From: JAABYT01 sp041581935
GTDB lineage: Bacteria > Pseudomonadota > Gammaproteobacteria > HK1
Reading direction: 5' to 3'
Length of the DNA: 35,301 bases
NCBI GenBank assembly: GCA_041581935.1
Contig: JBFICP010000003.1
Location: 1-35,301, forward strand
Below the pieces are notes generated by a model. The model worked only from the letters and a program-made list of their open reading frames with translations. It was not told where the DNA came from and ran no database searches. Position numbers and translations under genes: made by a program. This document shows positions 15,613 to 24,772 of this stretch, piece after piece. Positions within the stretch are counted from its first letter, which is position 1, and the number at the start of each line of letters is the position of its first letter.

Positions 15613-17253
15613 TTACATCATACCCATGCCGCCCATGTCGCCCATGCCGCCACCCGGCATGGCCGGCTCATCCTTCTTCGGATGCTCCGCCACCATGGCC
15701 TCGGTGGTGATCATGAGACCGGCGATGGAGGTCGCGTTCTGCAACGCCGTGCGCACGACCTTGGTCGGGTCGAGAATGCCCATCTTGACCAGGTCGCCGA
15801 ACTCTTCGGTGGCCGCATTGAAGCCGAAGTTGCCCTTGCCGTCCTTGACCTTGTTGACGACCACGGAAGCCTCGGCGCCCGCGTTCTCGACGATTTGACG
15901 CAGGGGCTCGAGCAGGGCGCGACGCGCGATGTCGATGCCGACATCCTGATCGTGGTTTTCACCCTTGAGCCCGTCGAGCTTCGACAGCGCCCGGATGAGC
16001 GCCACACCGCCACCAGGGACGATGCCTTCCTCGACCGCCGCACGCGTGGCGTGCAGTGCGTCTTCCACGCGAGCCTTCTTCTCCTTCATCTCGACTTCCG
16101 TCGCCGCACCGACCTTGATGACGGCCACACCGCCGGCGAGCTTCGCGACCCGCTCCTGCAGCTTCTCGCGATCGTAGTCGGAGGTCGTCTCCTCGATCTG
16201 GGCACGGATCTGATTGACACGTGCTTCGATGTCCTTGCTCGAGCCCGCGCCATCGATGAGGATGGTGTTCTCCTTCGTGACCTGGACCTTCTTGGCGGTG
16301 CCGAGATCGTCGAGCGTCGCCTTCTCGAGGCTCAAGCCCACTTCCTCGGAGATGACATTGCCGCCGGTGAGGATGGCCATGTCCTGAAGCATCGCCTTGC
16401 GGCGATCACCGAAGCCGGGGGCCTTGACCGCGACGACCTTGACGATACCGCGAATGGTGTTCACGACCAGCGTCGCGAGCGCCTCGCCTTCTACGTCCTC
16501 GGCGATCAACACCAGCGGCTTGCCGGCCTTGGCGACCGACTCGAGCACCGGAAGCAGATCGCGAATGTTCGAGATTTTCTTGTCGTGCAGCAGAATCATC
16601 GGCTCTTCGAGCTCACAACTCATGCTTTCCTGGTTATTGATGAAGTAGGGTGAAAGATACCCGCGGTCGAACTGCATACCCTCGACCACCTCGAGCTCGT
16701 TCTCGAGGGCCTGTCCTTCCTCGACCGTGATGACGCCTTCCTTGCCGACCTTGGTCATGGCCTCGGCGATGATCTCGCCGACCTTCTCGTCGGAGTTTGC
16801 GGAGATCGTGCCAACCTGTGCGATGGCTTTGTCATCGACGGTGGGCTTGGAAAGCTCCTGCAAGCCGTCGACAACGGCTACTACGGCCTTCTCGAGGCCG
16901 CGCTTCAGATCCATCGGGTTCATGCCCGCGGCGACCGACTTGAGGCCTTCGCGCAGCATGCACTGGGCGAGCACGGTGGCCGTGGTGGTGCCGTCGCCGG
17001 CGACGTCGGAGGTCTTGGAGGCAACCTCCTTGACCATCTGCGCACCCATGTTCTCGAATTTGTCCTCGAGCTCGATTTCCTTGGCGACCGAGACACCGTC
17101 CTTGGTGACGGTGGGGGCGCCGAAGCTCTTGTCGAGAACGACGTTGCGGCCCTTCGGGCCGAGAGTGACTTTCACGGCGTTGGCGAGAACATTGACTCCT
17201 CTCACCATGCGCTGTCGTGAGTCGTCACCGAAGCGTACATCTTTCGCACTCAT
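15613..17253 (-). CDS. groEL: Chaperonin GroEL (60 kDa)
   Basis: Forms the double-ring chaperonin that folds proteins with GroES and ATP. It has 546 residues. Landmarks are VTLGPKGRNVVLDKSFGAP near the N-terminus, the ATP loop GDGTTTATVLAQ with Asp87, the KARVEDALHATRAAVEEG stretch with the catalytic Asp398, and VPGGGVALIRA. The C-terminal tail is rich in Gly and Met and ends GGMGMM. The ATG at 17253 has AGGAG six bases upstream. It lies 79 bases downstream of groES in the same transcript and is followed by a strong terminator. Control comes from the promoter and CIRCE element upstream of groES. The sequence is intact, with no unusual residue at key positions. Confidence 0.99.
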   Translation of the reverse strand: MSAKDVRFGDDSRQRMVRGVNVLANAVKVTLGPKGRNVVLDKSFGAPTVTKDGVSVAKEIELEDKFENMGAQMVKEVASKTSDVAGDGTTTATVLAQCMLREGLKSVAAGMNPMDLKRGLEKAVVAVVDGLQELSKPTVDDKAIAQVGTISANSDEKVGEIIAEAMTKVGKEGVITVEEGQALENELEVVEGMQFDRGYLSPYFINNQESMSCELEEPMILLHDKKISNIRDLLPVLESVAKAGKPLVLIAEDVEGEALATLVVNTIRGIVKVVAVKAPGFGDRRKAMLQDMAILTGGNVISEEVGLSLEKATLDDLGTAKKVQVTKENTILIDGAGSSKDIEARVNQIRAQIEETTSDYDREKLQERVAKLAGGVAVIKVGAATEVEMKEKKARVEDALHATRAAVEEGIVPGGGVALIRALSKLDGLKGENHDQDVGIDIARRALLEPLRQIVENAGAEASVVVNKVKDGKGNFGFNAATEEFGDLVKMGILDPTKVVRTALQNATSIAGLMITTEAMVAEHPKKDEPAMPGGGMGDMGGMGMM

Positions 17254-17332
17254 GTTTGACTCCTGTGAAGTTCGCTACTTTTCTGATTCGTAAGTCGTGG
17301 CTTGAATTTAATTTGGCTGTGCGGGGCGTCGA

Positions 17333-17623
17333 CTACTTCTCGATCACCGCCATGATGTCTTCTTCGCGCATCACCAGCAGCTCGTCACCGTCCATCTTCA
17401 CCTCGGTGCCGGAATACTTACCGAACAGCACCTCGTCGCCGACCTTGACGTCCAGGGGGCGCACATCGCCACCCTCGAGGATCTTGCCTTTGCCGACTGC
17501 GGTAACCTCGCCTCGGATGGGCTTCTCGGCCGCGGAGTCAGGGATCACGATGCCACCCGGAGACGTCCGCTCCTCCTCTTTGCGCTTGATGATCACGCGA
17601 TCGTGTAATGGCCGGATTTTCAT
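17333..17623 (-). CDS. groES: Co-chaperonin GroES (10 kDa)
   Basis: Heptameric lid of the GroEL cage. It has 96 residues, the standard length. The start MKIRPLHDRVIIKR, the mobile loop EEERTSPGGIVIP that contacts GroEL, and the C-terminal ELLVMREEDIMAVIEK are all typical. The ATG at 17623 has AGGAG upstream. It is the first gene of groES-groEL, with fxsA upstream on the same strand. The 141-bp fxsA-groES gap carries the heat-shock control region. Confidence 0.99.
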   Translation of the reverse strand: MKIRPLHDRVIIKRKEEERTSPGGIVIPDSAAEKPIRGEVTAVGKGKILEGGDVRPLDVKVGDEVLFGKYSGTEVKMDGDELLVMREEDIMAVIEK

Positions 17624-17706
17624 GCAATTTTCTCCTGAAAGTTATCGAAACAACGAAACTGGCCTGAACGGGTGCCCCGCCGCCCGAGCCGTGGTCCGGC
17701 GGTTTG

Positions 17707-17733
17707 TTAGCACTCCTTTCGAGTGGGTGCTAA
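17707..17733. promoter_or_regulatory. CIRCE operator (HrcA binding site)
   Basis: TTAGCACTC, nine bases, GGGTGCTAA. The left arm is perfect and the right arm differs from the consensus GAGTGCTAA by one base. CIRCE is the operator of the HrcA heat-shock repressor. It overlaps the last base of the -10 hexamer and covers the expected start of transcription 84 bases before groES, where repressor would block RNA polymerase. No hrcA gene is in the window. Confidence 0.93.
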
Positions 17734-17761
17734 TAATATGGGCAAACTGCGCGAAGTCAAG
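17733..17761 (-). promoter_or_regulatory. groESL promoter, overlapping sigma70- and sigma32-like elements
   Basis: On the minus strand TTGACT (17760-17755) is followed after 16 bases by TATTAT (17738-17733), a good sigma70 match. The same DNA reads CTTGACT, 11 bases, GCCCATAT, close to the sigma32 pattern CTTGAAA and CCCCATNT. The -35 begins five bases past the fxsA stop codon. Combined heat-shock sigma factor and HrcA control is therefore possible; this is inference from motifs. Confidence 0.65.
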
Positions 17762-17764
17762 GGG

Positions 17765-18241
17765 TTACGGATTATCGGGGGGCTTGCCGCGGCCGCGGCT
17801 CCCGCCCGGGTCGTCCTCGCGGCGGAACTGGCCCTCGATGACGGGGGATCCGCCTCCTCCACCTGCCCCCGACGGGTCGCCCGCTGCGGCCAGACGGCGG
17901 GTGATGAAAGACGTGATGGCCCAGCGTCGAAGCGGCGGCACCAGAATGAGGAAACCGAGAGTATCGGTGACGAATCCCGGGGTCAGGAGCAGGGCGCCGG
18001 CCACCAGCAGCAGGGCCGCCTCGACGATGCCCATCGCCGGCAGCTCGCCGCGATCGAGTTCCTGCTGCACGCGACCGAGCGTGGCTATGCCCTGGGCGCG
18101 AATCAGCGCCGCGCCGATGACCGCCGTCAGGACCACCAGGCCAATGGTCGGCAGCGCCCCGATGACGCCACCGACCTCGAGAAGCAGATAAATTTCCACC
18201 AGCGGGACGGTAAAGAACAGCAGCAACAGCCAGAAGAACAC
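17765..18241 (-). CDS. fxsA: FxsA family membrane protein
   Basis: A 158-residue inner-membrane protein with about three to four hydrophobic segments in the first 110 residues. It opens MFFWLLLLFFTVPLVEIYLL and includes the family stretch LLTPGFVTDTLGFLILVPP. A Gly-rich, polar cytoplasmic tail follows. In E. coli the protein relieves exclusion of phage T7 by the F factor when overproduced; its normal role is unclear. The position directly upstream of groES on the same strand is also found in E. coli, which supports the call. The start at 18241 is divergent from the TlpA-like gene, with a 191-bp gap in which I could not pick a clear promoter. Confidence 0.92.
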   Translation of the reverse strand: MFFWLLLLFFTVPLVEIYLLLEVGGVIGALPTIGLVVLTAVIGAALIRAQGIATLGRVQQELDRGELPAMGIVEAALLLVAGALLLTPGFVTDTLGFLILVPPLRRWAITSFITRRLAAAGDPSGAGGGGGSPVIEGQFRREDDPGGSRGRGKPPDNP

Positions 18242-18432
18242 GCGCGCTCCAGACGTCGCCCGCCACCGGACAACGTGTCGACCTCCGAACTGTCTACGTT
18301 GGGGGCGCGGTCGGCGGTTTGCAATGCCCCGTCGGCCGTGGTCTATTCGGGCCGCGCGCTCGCGAACTCGCCGGGCGGGCTTCGGTCACACATCCTAGTC
18401 GCGCTGCAACCGCCCTTGCCGCTGTCGAATCG

Positions 18433-18990
18433 ATGAAATCACTGCTTCTCTCGCTCGTCGCCGTGATCGTCGCAGGTGCCGCGCTCGCCGCCGGCATGTA
18501 CATGCGCGAGCGCCTCGATCCTCCGGCACCGGCGATTATCACCGTCAAGCAGACGGAAACGGATTTTGCCCAGGGCGGCCGGCGACCGGAATTCTGGCTG
18601 TCGGATCCTCGGGGCACCCGCCGCGGCATCTCCGAGTGGGACGGCAAGCTGGTGGTCATGAACTTCTGGGCGACCTGGTGCCCACCGTGCCTGCACGAGA
18701 TCCCCATGTTTATTACGCTGCAGGAACGCTATGCGGGGCGGGGCGTGCAATTTCTCGGCGTCGCCATCGATGAGGCGGCGAAAGTGCGCGAGTTCGCCCA
18801 GCGGGTCGGACTCAACTACCCGACACTTCACGGTCAGCTGGACGCCATCGAGGTGATGGGCGCCTACGGCAATGCGAGCGGAGGGCTGCCGTTCACCGTG
18901 TTCATCGACCCCTCCGGCCAGATCGTGGCACGCCATCCCGGGGTGCTCGACGAGGAAACCGCGACCGCGCTGATCGAGCGAATGCTGTAG
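18433..18990 (+). CDS. TlpA-like membrane-anchored thioredoxin-fold protein
   Basis: A 185-residue protein with a single N-terminal membrane anchor (about residues 3-22) and a periplasmic thioredoxin domain. The redox motif WCPPC is at 82-86 inside MNFWATWCPPCLHEIP, and GLPFTVFIDPSGQIV provides the cis-proline. Proteins of this type reduce disulfides, often for cytochrome c maturation or other periplasmic substrates; the partner here is unknown. The ATG at 18433 is chosen because it begins the membrane anchor. The frame is open back to 18319, but that part resembles no signal sequence. It is the first gene before aroQ-accBC, separated by a 154-bp gap with structured DNA, so it may be its own unit. 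Confidence 0.88.
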   Translation: MKSLLLSLVAVIVAGAALAAGMYMRERLDPPAPAIITVKQTETDFAQGGRRPEFWLSDPRGTRRGISEWDGKLVVMNFWATWCPPCLHEIPMFITLQERYAGRGVQFLGVAIDEAAKVREFAQRVGLNYPTLHGQLDAIEVMGAYGNASGGLPFTVFIDPSGQIVARHPGVLDEETATALIERML

Positions 18991-19022
18991 CCGCGGGTGC
19001 GTCACGCGCCGGGCGGCGGGGT

Positions 19023-19042
19023 GCCAATCGCTTCCGGTTGGC
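19023..19042 (+). terminator. Short hairpin between the TlpA-like gene and aroQ
   Basis: GCCAATCG, loop CTTC, CGGTTGGC: an eight-pair stem with one G-U pair, 32 bases past the TlpA-like stop. No T-tract follows, so it is at best a weak terminator or an mRNA 3'-end structure. Confidence 0.3.
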
Positions 19043-19067
19043 GCATACGCCTGGGAAGTATCCGACT

Positions 19068-19099
19068 ATAGCAGCGAATATGTGCTATTCTGCTGCTAT
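19068..19099. promoter_or_regulatory. Inverted repeat upstream of aroQ, candidate operator
   Basis: ATAGCAGC (19068-19075) and GCTGCTAT (19092-19099) are perfect complements 16 bases apart, 46 bases before the aroQ ATG. The arms are 24 bases centre to centre, roughly two helical turns, which would suit a dimeric or tetrameric repressor. No known operator family matches by eye and no clear promoter hexamers can be assigned. Confidence 0.4.
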
Positions 19100-19144
19100 C
19101 TCCCATGAACTTGCGCGCATCTTCTTCATCCGGTAACGGCTGGC

Positions 19145-19600
19145 ATGGCAAAGTTTCTCGTTTTGCATGGACCCAATCTCAACATGCTCGGCCAGCGCGA
19201 GCCTGAGCACTACGGTCGGGCCGGTCTCGACGCCATCGACGCGCGCCTCGCCGATCTGGCCGCTGCCGAGGGGCACGAGCTGCAGAGCTTTCAGAGCAAT
19301 GCCGAGCACCAGCTGGTGGAACGCATCCAGGCGGCCCAGGGAGCTGGGGTGGACTTCATCATCATCAATCCGGCCGCCTTCACGCATACCAGTATTGCGC
19401 TCCGCGATGCATTTCTCGCCTCGGGCATTCCGTTCATCGAGGTTCATCTTTCGAATATTCATCGACGCGAAGCGTTCCGCCACCATTCCTATTTCTCCGA
19501 TATTGCCGTAGGGGTCATCGCCGGGCTCGGGCCGCAGGGTTACGAGCTGGCTTTCCAGGCCGCCGTCGCGCAGCTCGACGACGATTCCGACGACGAATGA
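19145..19600 (+). CDS. aroQ: Type II 3-dehydroquinate dehydratase
   Basis: Third step of the shikimate pathway, converting 3-dehydroquinate to 3-dehydroshikimate by trans elimination. It has 151 residues, typical of the dodecameric type II enzyme. LVLHGPNLNMLGQREPEHYG carries the catalytic Arg and Tyr of the mobile lid. INPAAFTHTSIALRDA and EVHLSNIHRREAFRHHSYFS carry the other active-site residues, including the catalytic His and the substrate-binding SN-I(H) pattern. The acidic C-terminus (QLDDDSDDE) is a small extension. It starts the aroQ-accB-accC-prmA run, with accB 15 bases downstream, a conserved gammaproteobacterial order. Confidence 0.97.
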   Translation: MAKFLVLHGPNLNMLGQREPEHYGRAGLDAIDARLADLAAAEGHELQSFQSNAEHQLVERIQAAQGAGVDFIIINPAAFTHTSIALRDAFLASGIPFIEVHLSNIHRREAFRHHSYFSDIAVGVIAGLGPQGYELAFQAAVAQLDDDSDDE

Positions 19601-19615
19601 GGCCTGAGATTTTCC

Positions 19616-20101
19616 ATGGACATCCGCAAGGTCAAGAAGCTCATCGACTTGCTGGACTCGTCCAACGTCGACGAGATCGAGATTCACGAAGGCGAAGAGT
19701 CGGTGCGTATCAGTCGCCACCGGCCGCTGGCGCCCGCAGCGCCGGCCACCGCCGCGTTGGCGCTGCCGGCGGCGGCACCGGACGTCGTGCTGCACGCGCA
19801 GGGCGCGCACCCGGTGGCCGGCGGCGGTGGTGACGAGGAGGATCAGCTCCCGGCCGGCCACATCATCATCTCGCCCATGGTCGGCACTTTCTATCAGGCG
19901 CCGTCTCCGGGGGCGAAACCCTTCGTCGATGTCGGCCAGCGCGTGCAGGTGGGTGATACCGTGTGCATTATCGAGGCGATGAAGATTCTCAATCAGATCG
20001 AGGCGGATCGCAGCGGTGTCATCGACGCAATCCTCGTCGAGAACGGCCAGCCGGTGGAGTACGGTCAGCCGCTTTTTGTCATCAGCGACGATGAGGCCTG
20101 A
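19616..20101 (+). CDS. accB: Biotin carboxyl carrier protein of acetyl-CoA carboxylase
   Basis: Carries biotin between the biotin carboxylase and the carboxyltransferase in the first step of fatty acid synthesis. It has 161 residues. The N-terminal helix MDIRKVKKLIDLLDSSNVDE is typical, then an Ala/Pro linker (about 38-75), then the biotinyl domain. Lys123 in EAMKILNQI is the biotinylation site, and the protein ends QPLFVISDDEA. The thumb-type segment SPMVGTFYQAPSPGAKPF is present. It is 15 bases after aroQ and 36 bases before accC, so the genes are co-transcribed. Nothing is unusual. Confidence 0.98.
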   Translation: MDIRKVKKLIDLLDSSNVDEIEIHEGEESVRISRHRPLAPAAPATAALALPAAAPDVVLHAQGAHPVAGGGGDEEDQLPAGHIIISPMVGTFYQAPSPGAKPFVDVGQRVQVGDTVCIIEAMKILNQIEADRSGVIDAILVENGQPVEYGQPLFVISDDEA

Positions 20102-20137
20102 CGAGGCGCGCGGCGCCGCCATCGCGAGGCCGGTGTG

Positions 20138-21487
<1,350 letters not shown>

Positions 21488-21498
21488 CGGCGGATCGG

Positions 21499-22419
21499 GT
21501 GGCGAGCGATACCGACTCGACCGACGCCTGGCTACGTTTGCGCTTCGAGTGTGATCCGGCGACCGCCGACCGCCTCGCCGAGGAGCTGTCCGATTGCGGC
21601 GCCCTGTCGGTCAGTCTCGACGATGCCGATGACGCGCCGATCCATGAGCCGGATCCGGGCGCCACTCCGTTGTGGTCTCGGACGCGGGTGAGCGGCCTGT
21701 TCCGATCCAGCGAGGACCTCGAGCGCCTGCTCGCGGACCTCGCGCATCGCGTCGCGCCCGCCGATTTACCGGCGCACGCAGTTGACGTAGTGGAAGATTG
21801 CGATTGGGAGCGGGCCCACCGAAAAGCCTTCGCGCCAACCCGCTTTGGCGATCGTCTTTGGGTCGTGCCGACCTGGGCCGATTTGCCCGCCGTCGACGGG
21901 CGCGCGATCTGCCTGCGTCTGGATCCGGGACTGGCGTTCGGCACCGGCGCACACCCGACCACCGCCATGTGTCTCGCCTGGCTCGCCGGCGAGGACGTCA
22001 ATGACATGCTGGTCGTCGACTACGGTTGTGGCTCTGGAATCCTCGCGGTGGCGGCTGCCAAGCTCGGCGCGCATCGCGTATGGGCGGTGGATCACGATCC
22101 CCAGGCACTCGAGGCGACGCACAGCAACGCGGTCGCGAACGCCGTCGATACCAGGGTCACGGTGTGCGCACCACCGGAGCTGCCGCCGTTGACCGCGGAC
22201 CTGCTGGTGTCCAACATACTCGCCAACACGTTGAGCGACATGGCGGAGCGGCTTTCGCGGCTGCTCGCGCCCGGCGGCCGGATAGCGCTGGCAGGCATAC
22301 TGAGCGAGCAATCCGCGAGGGTGGTCGAGGCATTCTCACCGTGGTGCGCGCTTGACACCGGCGCGCGTCGCGACGATTGGGTTCTGCTCGTCGGTACCCG
22401 CAGCGATCACGGAGTCTGA
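21499..22419 (+). CDS. prmA: Ribosomal protein L11 methyltransferase
   Basis: SAM-dependent enzyme that trimethylates lysines and the N-terminus of L11. From the GTG at 21499 it has 306 residues, in line with E. coli. The N-terminal substrate domain starts WLRLRFECDPATADRLAEEL. The catalytic domain has LDPGLAFGTGAHPTT, then the SAM motif VVDYGCGSGILAVAAAKLGA, and the NILANTL segment typical of PrmA. The start is chosen because it sits just after the accC stop and a few residues before the conserved N-terminus; the frame is open upstream only through overlap with accC. It is followed after four bases by the DUF3426 gene. Confidence 0.95.
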   Translation: MASDTDSTDAWLRLRFECDPATADRLAEELSDCGALSVSLDDADDAPIHEPDPGATPLWSRTRVSGLFRSSEDLERLLADLAHRVAPADLPAHAVDVVEDCDWERAHRKAFAPTRFGDRLWVVPTWADLPAVDGRAICLRLDPGLAFGTGAHPTTAMCLAWLAGEDVNDMLVVDYGCGSGILAVAAAKLGAHRVWAVDHDPQALEATHSNAVANAVDTRVTVCAPPELPPLTADLLVSNILANTLSDMAERLSRLLAPGGRIALAGILSEQSARVVEAFSPWCALDTGARRDDWVLLVGTRSDHGV

Positions 22420-22423
22420 CGTC

Positions 22424-23425
22424 TTGTACACGCGATGTCCGCACTGCCTGACCGTTTTCGTCGTCGGTGCCGAGCAACTCAAGGCGGCCCATGGGAGCGT
22501 CCGCTGCGGGACGTGCCTCGAGTCCTTCGACGCCATCCCGCATCTGAGTGACGGTCCCCTGCAACCCCCTGCCGGCGCCGGCCACGTCGAAGTCGACGAC
22601 AGCGCGGCGGTTCCCGATACGAGGAGCGCGAGCGCGCAACTGAGCTCGACACTCGATGTGGTACGAGCGGCCACCGCACTGGATGGATTGGGTGAAAACG
22701 AACTTGCGTCCGCACGCACGGCGGACGCGACCACCGGCGAAGGTGCGAGCGTCGCGGATCTCGACGACTCCGTCGAACCGCGCAAAGCGCCGGCGGATCG
22801 CCCCTCGAGCGGCGATGACGACGAGCATCGCGGCACATCCGACACCGGCAATCGTGTCTCGGTGCTCAACGAGCGATCCGCACAAGCCCTACCGCCGTTG
22901 CCGGCCGTGCTGCGCGAAGAATCCGATGCCATTGCAGCCCGCACCGCCGCGCGGCGGCGTAACATCGGCTACGGTCTGGCAGCATTGGCGTTGCTCGGCC
23001 TGCTCGCCGTCCAATACGTCTTTTTCATGCCCGAGGATGCCGCCCGGCGTTATCCACAATGGCGGGGTGGCATCGAGAGCCTGTGCGTGAAACTCGGGTG
23101 CGTGCTTCCCGAGCGCCGCGACCCCACGCGTATTCGCGTGCTGAGCAGAGACGTGCGCCTGCATCCGCGTTACGAAGGTGTTCTGCAGATAAAGGCGACG
23201 CTCAGCAACGCAGCGCCGTTCCGGCAACCGTATCCGCGGGTAAGATTCACGTTGTTCAATGTGAACGGCCAGACCATCGCGACCCGCGTGTTCCGGCCCT
23301 CGGAGTATTTAGGGCGAAAAGTCGCCGCGAGCGCGCGACTGCGACCGCAAACGCCGTTCCAGGTGGCGCTCGATGTGCTCGCACCCGAAGAGGCTGCGGT
23401 GAGCTTCGAGTTCCAGTTCTTGTGA
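22424..23425 (+). CDS. DUF3426 zinc-ribbon membrane protein
   Basis: A 333-residue protein of unknown function. The first 32 residues form an MJ0042-type zinc ribbon with Cys5, Cys8, Cys28 and Cys31 (CPHC, CGTC). A long acidic, low-complexity linker follows to about 170, then one membrane segment (about 180-202, GLAALALLGLLAVQYVFFM) and a periplasmic DUF3426 domain of about 125 residues ending in VSFEFQFL. The TTG at 22424 is taken as start because GGAG lies nine bases upstream and the zinc ribbon begins immediately. Gene order prmA, DUF3426, dusB, fis recurs in gammaproteobacteria. The topology suggests a cytoplasmic sensor coupled to a periplasmic domain, which is inference only. Confidence 0.88.
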   Translation: MYTRCPHCLTVFVVGAEQLKAAHGSVRCGTCLESFDAIPHLSDGPLQPPAGAGHVEVDDSAAVPDTRSASAQLSSTLDVVRAATALDGLGENELASARTADATTGEGASVADLDDSVEPRKAPADRPSSGDDDEHRGTSDTGNRVSVLNERSAQALPPLPAVLREESDAIAARTAARRRNIGYGLAALALLGLLAVQYVFFMPEDAARRYPQWRGGIESLCVKLGCVLPERRDPTRIRVLSRDVRLHPRYEGVLQIKATLSNAAPFRQPYPRVRFTLFNVNGQTIATRVFRPSEYLGRKVAASARLRPQTPFQVALDVLAPEEAAVSFEFQFL

Positions 23426-23474
23426 GCGCGAGCACGCAACAGAAAAGACGATTCCTGTTAAGCACACCTTGTTG

Positions 23475-23517
23475 TCACCCGCCTCCCGGTCCCCCTCCCA
23501 TCGAGGGAGGGGGGAAC
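23475..23517. repeat. Dispersed copy of the C/G-run hairpin repeat
   Basis: Closely matches the third unit of the array at 4714-4756: TCACCCGCC, a C-rich run, then CCCCCTCCC (23491-23499), loop ATCGA, GGGAGGGGG (23505-23513) and GAAC. The loop differs by one base (ATCGA against ATCAA). It lies 50 bases after the DUF3426 stop. Two sites 19 kb apart show it is a dispersed family. Confidence 0.8.
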
Positions 23518-23675
23518 TTGGACCGATACGTTTGTGCACCACGGTTGTGCGGATTATTTTTGTTTGCGTGGGCGAACACGTTGTCTGGTGCTAAGTCTTT
23601 GAAAACTTTTGTGCGGCAAAAAAAAGACGGGTGAGATCATGTTGCAAAGCGCAATAGGAATCGACGTTTTTCTCT

Positions 23676-23703
23676 TTGACCTTTTGCGCCGAGGGGATAA
23701 TAT
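23676..23703 (+). promoter_or_regulatory. Candidate dusB-fis promoter
   Basis: TTGACC (23676-23681), 16 bases, TAATAT (23698-23703), preceded by a T-rich stretch and followed by a GC-rich discriminator (CCGGCGTCCGGGG). The GC-rich discriminator is a feature of promoters under stringent and growth-phase control, as known for the E. coli dusB-fis promoter. The assignment is by motif and position. Confidence 0.6.
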
Positions 23704-23776
23704 ACCGGCGTCCGGGGTAGCATCTCTCCGTCTTTAACAACAACCCGACCAAAACGGGGCCGAGCGCGTATCGAAC

Positions 23777-24772
23777 ATGCGAATCGGAAGTCATGCTCTT
23801 GCTAACGCGTTGATCGTTGCGCCCATGGCCGGCGTCACCGATCGCCCGTTTCGACAGCTGTGCAGAAAGCTCGGTGCAGGTCTGGCGGTATCGGAAATGG
23901 TTGCCAGTAACCGGCGCTTGCGTGATACCCCGCAAAGCCGGCGACGCCGCGATCACGATGGTGAGAGCGAGCCGCGCTCGGTGCAGATCGTCGGCGCAGA
24001 TCCGTCCCAGATGGCGCAGGCCGCGCGCTTCAACGTCGCTCACGGCGCCCAGTTGATCGACATCAATATGGGCTGTCCGGCAAAAAAAGTATGCAATACT
24101 CACGCCGGCTCAGCCCTACTTGCCGACGAAAGGCTCGTGGCGCGCATTCTGTCCGCGGTGACCGGTGCCGTCGAGGTGCCTGTAACGTTGAAGATTCGAA
24201 CCGGGGTGACGCCGGAAAGAAAAAACGGTGTCACGATCGCGCGCATTGCAGCCGATCACGGCATCGCCGCCATTGCCGTTCACGGCCGCACGCGATCATG
24301 CGCATTTCGCGGCGACGCCGAGCACGACACGGTGGCGGAAATCAAGGCGGCGGTGAATATCCCCGTCATCGCGAACGGCGATATTCGAACGCCGGCAGAT
24401 GCGCAGCACATTCTTTCGCGAACTGGTGCCGACGGACTGATGATAGGACGGGCGGCCCAGGGCAATCCCTGGATATTCCGCGAAGTTGACCATTTCCTGC
24501 GCACCGGCGATCTCCTCGCTCCCCCGGATGCCAGTGAAGTGGGCGCGACGCTGCTCGAGCATCTACGCGCATTGCATTCATTCTACGGCCCGTATCTTGG
24601 GGTTCGCATCGCGCGTAAGCACTTGTCCTGGTATTGCAAGGGACGGCCCGGCGCCGCGGCGTTCTGGCAGAAGGTCAACCGCGTAGAATGTGCCGAGACA
24701 CAGCTTTACCTCGTGCGCCAGTACTTCGACGCGCTGTCGAACAACTCTCCGCGCTGGGAGCGCGCGGCGTGA
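23777..24772 (+). CDS. dusB: tRNA-dihydrouridine synthase B
   Basis: FMN enzyme that reduces specific uridines in tRNA to dihydrouridine. It has 331 residues, usual for DusB. The FMN-site opening APMAGVTDRPFRQLCRKLGA, the active-site loop INMGCPAKKVCN, the VTLKIRTG strand, AIAVHGRTR and the NGDIRTPADAQHIL to GADGLMIGRAAQGNPW run are all present. The ATG at 23777 gives a normal family start. Its stop overlaps the GTG start of fis in GTGA, as expected for the dusB-fis operon in gammaproteobacteria. No unusual residue is seen. Confidence 0.97.
   Translation: MRIGSHALANALIVAPMAGVTDRPFRQLCRKLGAGLAVSEMVASNRRLRDTPQSRRRRDHDGESEPRSVQIVGADPSQMAQAARFNVAHGAQLIDINMGCPAKKVCNTHAGSALLADERLVARILSAVTGAVEVPVTLKIRTGVTPERKNGVTIARIAADHGIAAIAVHGRTRSCAFRGDAEHDTVAEIKAAVNIPVIANGDIRTPADAQHILSRTGADGLMIGRAAQGNPWIFREVDHFLRTGDLLAPPDASEVGATLLEHLRALHSFYGPYLGVRIARKHLSWYCKGRPGAAAFWQKVNRVECAETQLYLVRQYFDALSNNSPRWERAA

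Larger units (their letters stand above)
23426..23776. other. Intergenic region upstream of dusB-fis
   Basis: A 351-bp gap without a credible gene. It contains a copy of the C/G-run hairpin repeat at 23475-23517, then an AT-rich stretch with poly-T and poly-A runs (about 23553-23625), then the candidate dusB-fis promoter at 23676-23703 and a 73-base leader. Confidence 0.7.

Noticed and set aside
15610..16653. A 347-codon open frame antisense to groEL
   Set aside because: Shadow of GroEL; no domain, and it would run through the groESL terminator region.
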